Below are positions 59,199 through 64,000 of a DNA stretch of 64,000 bases, in pieces. Position 1 is the first letter of the stretch. Each line of letters opens with the position of its first letter. Source of the DNA: Shewanella atlantica (GTDB taxonomy: Bacteria > Pseudomonadota > Gammaproteobacteria > Enterobacterales > Shewanellaceae); NCBI RefSeq assembly GCF_003966265.1, contig NZ_RXNV01000002.1:703396-767395 (forward strand). The letters are read 5' to 3'. Both the position numbers and the translations under genes were made by a program. The notes beneath the pieces were generated by a model. That model had not been told where the DNA came from, ran no database searches, and saw only the letters and a list, made by a program, of their open reading frames with translations.

Positions 59199-61021
59199 TA
59201 AAATCCACCCAGTTTCTTTAAGAGACTATCTTTTAATTTATCTTTTACCTTTTCAGTCTCCTGCTTCAACTTAGCATCGAACAGGGCTTCAGTATCCAGA
59301 GAAAATTTTGGCTCAGCAAATGTACCTGAGATAGCAAATGGAATTTCAACGCCATGTAACGCTTCACGTTCACCTCCACCTTGCCCCTCGAGGGAACCAA
59401 CGACAGAGGTGGTCAGAGAGTAATCTAATGCTTCTGTGAGAATGTTGGCGGTGCCGGCACCAGAGAGTCTAATCAAGGGGGAAGCCATGAGTAGATCAGG
59501 GTTAGAAGCAACACCATTAACAAGCGTAAATGACCCGGTTAAACTGGTAAAATCGGTTTTCTTCTCAGCGCTACCGCCTGAGGAGAGATCGCCACTCAAC
59601 TTAGCCTGCGCATCCCTTAACATCTGAGGTATATTGACGCCATATAACGCACCATCTGAAACTTCAAACTGACCCTTTGCGGCAAGATTTTTCTTCATAT
59701 TGGCCGTAATTAAGCTTCTCCCTTTTCCTTTCACGGTAAAGTTTGCACTGCCGGCTAATAGGTCGACCTCTGCAGCATCTTTAAGCAGTTCACGGATCTG
59801 TACCTTCTCTACCGATTTCTCAAAACTGTAACTCGGTACCGATTTTCGAGAGTCGACTTGCGCGGTGACAGACAGCGTACCTTTATAAAGATCCGCGGTG
59901 AGTTGACTCAGATTTAATACACCATCTTTTAACGCAAGATCCATCACCCACTTGCTGGTGAGCATATTGGCGACCTTTATCGACTCAGCGGTTACGCCCA
60001 GCTTGAAGTTTACTAACTTCATCGCCGAGAGATCCGGTTCTTTGGTCGATGCTGCTTGCTTCTGTGGGTCATCAGTCTGAGTCTTTGCATCGCTCGCTGG
60101 CATAAATTTATCTAAATCAATCGCACCGAAACTCAATTGGCCGTCAATATTGGGTACCTTACCACCGTAGGCAACACTCACCTCTCCTTTGGCCTCTATT
60201 TGATCGGCAACAAACTCCTCTAAAGACAGTTTTAGCTGTTTTTTATCTAATGCAACAGATACCTGAGTCAGTATATTGATATCTAACTTTTTGTTCGGTA
60301 TGCCCTCTCCTGCGACTGAGTTTTGAATTTTAAGATCTTTTAACTCAATCCCCTGCATGGAAGCATCCACTTTTATCAATCCTTCACCATGACTGGATAA
60401 AGTCATATCAGGAAGCTCGGCATTAAACTGATATGCCAGTGGCGCAAACTCCCCTAATGCAAATTGCCCTAAGGTTAACTTTTCCAGATTAAAGACCTGC
60501 TCTGTTCCTGTCTTCTCATCCAGCATCCGAATTTTAGTATTGGTGATGGCAACACCACCGATATTCAACCCAGCTAAGCTTTTACCGGATTGCGCACTCG
60601 AACCTGCGGCAGGCTTATCGGCACTCTTGCTCCCCTCGAGACCATCCAGGCTGGTTTGGCCATCGATACGCGTTTCCAGATTTACAGTCAGGCCATCGAC
60701 ATTCAGCTGAGCAATTTCAACTTGCTTGCTGAACAGAGGCATAAGCGCAACTTCGGCCACGATTTCATTGACTTCCAACATGGAGCTGGTATCGAAACCC
60801 GATGGGTTTGACAGGGAAACACTGGACAGTTTTATGCCGATCGACGGAAAGAATGTCCATGACAACTCATCTGCGACCACCAGATCGCGCCCCGTATTCT
60901 CTTTTACGGCGTCAACTAACTGAGGTTTAAAATCATTCGGGTCAAACACCAGCGTCAAGTAGGCCGCCAATGAAATGATGAGAATAAAAAATACAACAAA
61001 AAACCATTTCAATATTTTCAT
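59198..61021 (-). CDS. AsmA-family protein
   Basis: From the ATG at 61021 it is 607 residues (an in-frame ATG at 61033 precedes it). It has one N-terminal membrane helix (ILKWFFVVFFILIISLAAYL), the AsmA N-terminal block LVFDPNDFKPQLVDAVKENTGRDL, and a long beta-rich body of repeated strands ending in GGF after basic helices. AsmA-like proteins are bridge-like lipid-handling factors between the two membranes; the specific cargo here is not known. It is coupled to the BsuPI-like lipoprotein. Confidence 0.9.
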   Translation of the reverse strand: MKILKWFFVVFFILIISLAAYLTLVFDPNDFKPQLVDAVKENTGRDLVVADELSWTFFPSIGIKLSSVSLSNPSGFDTSSMLEVNEIVAEVALMPLFSKQVEIAQLNVDGLTVNLETRIDGQTSLDGLEGSKSADKPAAGSSAQSGKSLAGLNIGGVAITNTKIRMLDEKTGTEQVFNLEKLTLGQFALGEFAPLAYQFNAELPDMTLSSHGEGLIKVDASMQGIELKDLKIQNSVAGEGIPNKKLDINILTQVSVALDKKQLKLSLEEFVADQIEAKGEVSVAYGGKVPNIDGQLSFGAIDLDKFMPASDAKTQTDDPQKQAASTKEPDLSAMKLVNFKLGVTAESIKVANMLTSKWVMDLALKDGVLNLSQLTADLYKGTLSVTAQVDSRKSVPSYSFEKSVEKVQIRELLKDAAEVDLLAGSANFTVKGKGRSLITANMKKNLAAKGQFEVSDGALYGVNIPQMLRDAQAKLSGDLSSGGSAEKKTDFTSLTGSFTLVNGVASNPDLLMASPLIRLSGAGTANILTEALDYSLTTSVVGSLEGQGGGEREALHGVEIPFAISGTFAEPKFSLDTEALFDAKLKQETEKVKDKLKDSLLKKLGGF

Positions 61022-61052
61022 AACAGGTTCCATCTGAATTTTGTGAATAAAT

Positions 61053-61547
61053 TTATAACAAGAAGGAGAGATCTAATGCCTTAGGTGCTATTGCAACACC
61101 ATTTTCGTCCGAATATAACATCATACCCGGCTCAATTATAACGCCATCCATGTCGAGTGAAATATTGACCTCTCCCTGATCGAGTTTAACCGTCTTAATC
61201 GGGTTTACACCAAGCGCCTTAATGCCAAGGTCCATCTTCTTAAGTGCCCCTGCATCCCTGACGCAGCCATTAATGACAATCCCTTCCCAACGATTATTTA
61301 CAGCACTTAAGGCGATTAAATCACCGAGGAGCGCCCTCCTCATCGACGCATCACCATCGACAACGAGCACTTTACCCTTACCCTCTGTCGCCAATATCTG
61401 TTTCACTTTGGAATTATCTTCAAAGCACTGAATTGTGACGACCTCGCCCCAGAATATGTCTCTCTTTCCATACTGTTTAAATTTAGCGGATAAAAGCGAA
61501 AGTTCACCAGCGAAGTGATCAAATAAATCGGGTAACAGGTCATTCAT
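61053..61547 (-). CDS. RraA-like family protein
   Basis: From the ATG at 61547 (GGAG six bases upstream) the protein is 164 residues. It shows the RraA fold pattern: PDLFDHFAGELSLLSAKFKQYG, VDGDASMRRALLGDLIALSAVNNRWEGIVINGCVRDAGAL and IKALGVNPIKTVKLDQGEVN. RraA members inhibit RNase E, while relatives are aldolases/decarboxylases using the same Arg-Asp in GCVRDAG. With no functional neighbour, the choice cannot be made here. It is 31 bases upstream of the AsmA gene. Confidence 0.85.
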   Translation of the reverse strand: MNDLLPDLFDHFAGELSLLSAKFKQYGKRDIFWGEVVTIQCFEDNSKVKQILATEGKGKVLVVDGDASMRRALLGDLIALSAVNNRWEGIVINGCVRDAGALKKMDLGIKALGVNPIKTVKLDQGEVNISLDMDGVIIEPGMMLYSDENGVAIAPKALDLSFLL

Positions 61548-61714
61548 AGGGAGCTCCGGAGGATAATGATGGTTCAGATTACCCGCTACATAATCATCGA
61601 ACAAGATGAAGCTATTATTTTTACTGCTTTTTATTCATCATCCTATAAATAGGGAAGTTAAATGTACAGGAACAAAACCTGTTGCAGCTCACTCGCTACC
61701 GGTCTTTGCCAGAT

Positions 61715-61740
61715 AAAAAAACCAGGCTATAAGCCTGGCT
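61715..61740 (-). terminator. Terminator after the Cache chemoreceptor
   Basis: On the minus strand AGCCAGGC and GCCTGG form a stem over TTATA, followed by TTTTTTT. It lies about 35 bases past the chemoreceptor stop. Confidence 0.9.
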
Positions 61741-61775
61741 CTCGATACTCGCTATGCTGTTGACACGAGACATCT

Positions 61776-63428
61776 CTATATCTTAAAGCTAGAGACTAAA
61801 CTGCTGAGCTCTGTTGAACCGTCCTGTATCTGTTGACTCGAATTGCCAATTTGAACACTCTTCTCTTGATTCTCCAGGGAGATATCATTAATCCGGGTCA
61901 CATTCATATTTAACTCTGCTATCACTGCACTCTGTTCCTCTGTAGCGGCTGCAATTTGAATATTCATATCTGAAATCTGACGAATAGATGACTTTATGGT
62001 GTCCAGTGCATCCACCACTTGCCCCGTTTCCTGAACCGTCTCACTGGAGCGAAGTTTAGCCTGCTCAACAGACTGGTTAACACTCATAATCGAATTTCTT
62101 ATCGCATCGATAATGCCATTAATTTCTTGTGTAGACTCTTGAGTACGACTCGCCAGAGTCCTCACCTCATCGGCAACGACGGCGAAACCACGACCCGCTT
62201 CACCGGCACGCGCCGCTTCAATGGCAGCATTCAGTGCAAGCAAGTTAGTTTGCTCCGCAATACCAACTATAACATCCAGAATTTGGCCTATTTTTCCCGA
62301 GCTCACCTGCAAACCTTGTGCAACTTCTGATGTGGTTTCAAGCTCGATCGAAAGCTCATTAATCTTGGTCATAGCACTACCAACGACGCTGGTCGTCCTA
62401 TCCGCTTCTGAATCTGCACTTCCGGCACAGTCTGCGGCAAGCTGTGCATTAGAGGCAACTTCCGATGCAGCCATCGACATCTCATTAATAGCGGTTGCAA
62501 CGCTTTCCGTCTCGGACTGCATATTATTGGTGACTTGATTTGCTTCCTGAGAGATAGCTGCCAGACCCGTGGCCAGCTCCTGACTATGTGAAACTGAGGT
62601 CAACACAGATTGTACGACGGCTTGAATTTTTACGATAAAGATATTGAAATTAGTGGCGACCTCTTTCAGTTCATCATTACCCGACTCTTCGAGTCGCAGG
62701 GTCAGATCCCCTTCACCTTTAGCAATATTCTCGAATGCTGAAATCGTCTGCTGCATGGGTCGTGAAATACTTTGAATGATGATAAACAGAATAAAAATAA
62801 CAGGTAACCAAACCAGCCCCCCGATAAACAGATACTGCCAGGCAAAAGCGGCTTCCTGTGTTTTAATATCATCCACGTACATACCGGTACCGACAATCCA
62901 GCCCCAAGGCTTAAAGCGCTTCACCACACTCATCTTAGGACTGGGATCACTTTCATTGGGTCGATTCCACATATATTCAATCAGCGCATACTCTTTACGC
63001 TCTGTGCCTGACACCATGAGTTCAAATAACTTAACGCCGTTCGGATCTTTTATCCCCAACACATTGGTGCCAATGAGTTTTTTAGCAAATGCATGCTGAA
63101 TCATCACCCCACTGGTATCTATGGTCCAATAATACTCCTTGCCCGCATATCTCAATTCATCCAAGGCTAAGATGGCACCTTGCTTGGCCTCATCCTCAGT
63201 CATTTCGCCAGTCTGAGCACTTTGGTAGTATCGTGTGATCACTTTCTCACCTACATCGGCCAAGGATGACAACTTTGACTCTTTCTCACTGAGTAATAGG
63301 TTATCGATACTCACTAGAGCAAAAAGAAACATAAAAATGGTCGCAACGATCGATAAGCCCAACATAACAAAGAGTCGGGTTGAAACTTTTACCTTTCGAA
63401 ACAAACGATTAATACTGTCCATTGTCAT
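61776..63428 (-). CDS. Methyl-accepting chemotaxis protein with single Cache domain
   Basis: The 550-residue receptor has a membrane helix at about 17-40, a periplasmic sCache_2-type sensor (about 45-195: [22 protein letters not shown] and [18 protein letters not shown]), a second helix (196-216) and HAMP. The signalling domain tip is [34 protein letters not shown]. sCache_2 receptors often bind small organic acids; the ligand here is unknown. No C-terminal CheR pentapeptide is seen. Confidence 0.93.
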   Translation of the reverse strand: MTMDSINRLFRKVKVSTRLFVMLGLSIVATIFMFLFALVSIDNLLLSEKESKLSSLADVGEKVITRYYQSAQTGEMTEDEAKQGAILALDELRYAGKEYYWTIDTSGVMIQHAFAKKLIGTNVLGIKDPNGVKLFELMVSGTERKEYALIEYMWNRPNESDPSPKMSVVKRFKPWGWIVGTGMYVDDIKTQEAAFAWQYLFIGGLVWLPVIFILFIIIQSISRPMQQTISAFENIAKGEGDLTLRLEESGNDELKEVATNFNIFIVKIQAVVQSVLTSVSHSQELATGLAAISQEANQVTNNMQSETESVATAINEMSMAASEVASNAQLAADCAGSADSEADRTTSVVGSAMTKINELSIELETTSEVAQGLQVSSGKIGQILDVIVGIAEQTNLLALNAAIEAARAGEAGRGFAVVADEVRTLASRTQESTQEINGIIDAIRNSIMSVNQSVEQAKLRSSETVQETGQVVDALDTIKSSIRQISDMNIQIAAATEEQSAVIAELNMNVTRINDISLENQEKSVQIGNSSQQIQDGSTELSSLVSSFKI

Positions 63429-63613
63429 TCCCTAAGCGTTGATGCAATTGGCCCTACTTATAACCTTTGAAGATAAAACCGGGTTTGTCAAAGATTGCCG
63501 ACCATTAATCGTCAAAACTTTCTGAGACAGAGCTCACACAATTCGAGATCCATACAAATAATATTAAGTTGAACAGCTACAAGTCCTGATATTGGGATTT
63601 CTGCACTAATGCG

Positions 63614-64000
63614 CTAAGCAATAAATCTGAGCTTCAGCCAAGAAAGATATTGAGATAACTTTGCTGAAAAGCGCATTCTCAGTAACAAAAGCAAACAGAC
63701 AATCAGTATGTATATGGCAGGTTCTATCACTTCAGACTTTACCGACCAGTAGAAATGAATCGGCGCTAATAGCGCTAAAAGGTACACCAGGTTATGCAGT
63801 TGCTGCCAGCGCCTACCCATTTTTCGTTTCAGTGATTTCAATGAGGTGATTGAAAGCGCAATCAAGATGACGTAACAGATCATCCCCACTACAATATACG
63901 GACGCTTAACCACCTCCTGCAGAAATAGTGACCACTCAAACAGGAGGTCCAGGCTGACAAATGCCATGATATGCAGTGAAGCATAGACAAAAACATATAA
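63614..64000 (-). CDS. msrQ: MsrQ-type heme membrane subunit, C-terminal part (runs off the window)
   Basis: On the minus strand the frame is open from the window edge to the stop at 63614; the codons before the Met at 63967 read LYVFVYASLHI, so the true start is outside. It has helices with conserved heme-type His in ASLHIM, QLHNLVYLLA and LAPIHFYW. MsrQ passes electrons to the periplasmic methionine sulfoxide reductase MsrP. The match is to the ferric-reductase-like family; msrP should be just outside the window. Confidence 0.8.
   Translation of the reverse strand, partial: LYVFVYASLHIMAFVSLDLLFEWSLFLQEVVKRPYIVVGMICYVILIALSITSLKSLKRKMGRRWQQLHNLVYLLALLAPIHFYWSVKSEVIEPAIYILIVCLLLLLRMRFSAKLSQYLSWLKLRFIA

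Overview
The window reads as chromosome from a Shewanella-like marine gammaproteobacterium. This is inferred from gene order (aspS-yebC-ruvC-ruvA; dnaQ divergent from rnhA next to a YafS-type methyltransferase, gloB and mltD), from the style of many proteins (TIGR03503, class II PNP, CPA1 antiporter, 815-residue FadE) and from abundant ACCAATT-type intergenic inverted repeats. No species can be named from sequence alone. There are no rRNA genes, no CRISPR array and no intact insertion sequence or prophage.

Layout. 1-3.4 kb (minus): partial ruvA, ruvC, yebC, aspS. 3.6-6.4 kb (minus): a three-sensor-domain protein with a degenerate GGDEF domain. 6.6-8.5 kb (plus): cmoA and cmoB for tRNA wobble-uridine modification. 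8.6-14.6 kb (plus): a tight five-gene operon made of a retropepsin-like lipoprotein, a 7TM protein with a dead transglutaminase domain, a RimK-like ATP-grasp ligase, an M3-like peptidase that lost its HExxH, and an exported protein of unknown function. This is the strongest candidate for a poorly described system. 14.7-17.7 kb: VOC protein, LysR regulator, SprA-like HEHAH protein with a small partner. 17.8-24.6 kb (minus): thiamin operon thiC-thiDE-thiF-thiS-thiG-thiH behind a TPP riboswitch.

25-31.3 kb: a hemolysin-III/PAQR membrane protein, a 1.1 kb AT-rich gene-free stretch with a 13-C tract, then an outer-membrane barrel followed by an 1154-residue zinc-metalloprotease lipoprotein. 31.4-40.3 kb: DTW protein, orphan sensor kinase, peptide deformylase, a MITE-like element, a POT/MFS transporter, small envelope proteins, an alkyltransferase-like protein, YciI-like and class II glutamine amidotransferase proteins. 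40.5-48.8 kb: fadE with FadR-like and PsrA-like palindromes, CPA1 antiporter, M28 peptidase, and a divergent LysR/purine nucleoside phosphorylase pair.

48.8-49.7 kb: two identical tRNA-Asp genes, their terminator, and a decayed copy of the tRNA tail and terminator flanking a hairpin-rich stretch. 49.7-64 kb: TIGR03503 protein, dnaQ/rnhA, LysR, YafS-like, gloB, mltD, two chemoreceptors (PAS type and Cache type), BsuPI-domain lipoprotein coupled to an AsmA-family protein, an RraA-like protein and the C-terminal part of msrQ running off the end.

Starts were moved inward from the longest reading frame where a ribosome-binding site or family alignment supported it. Family names rest on recognition of motifs by eye, not on database searches.
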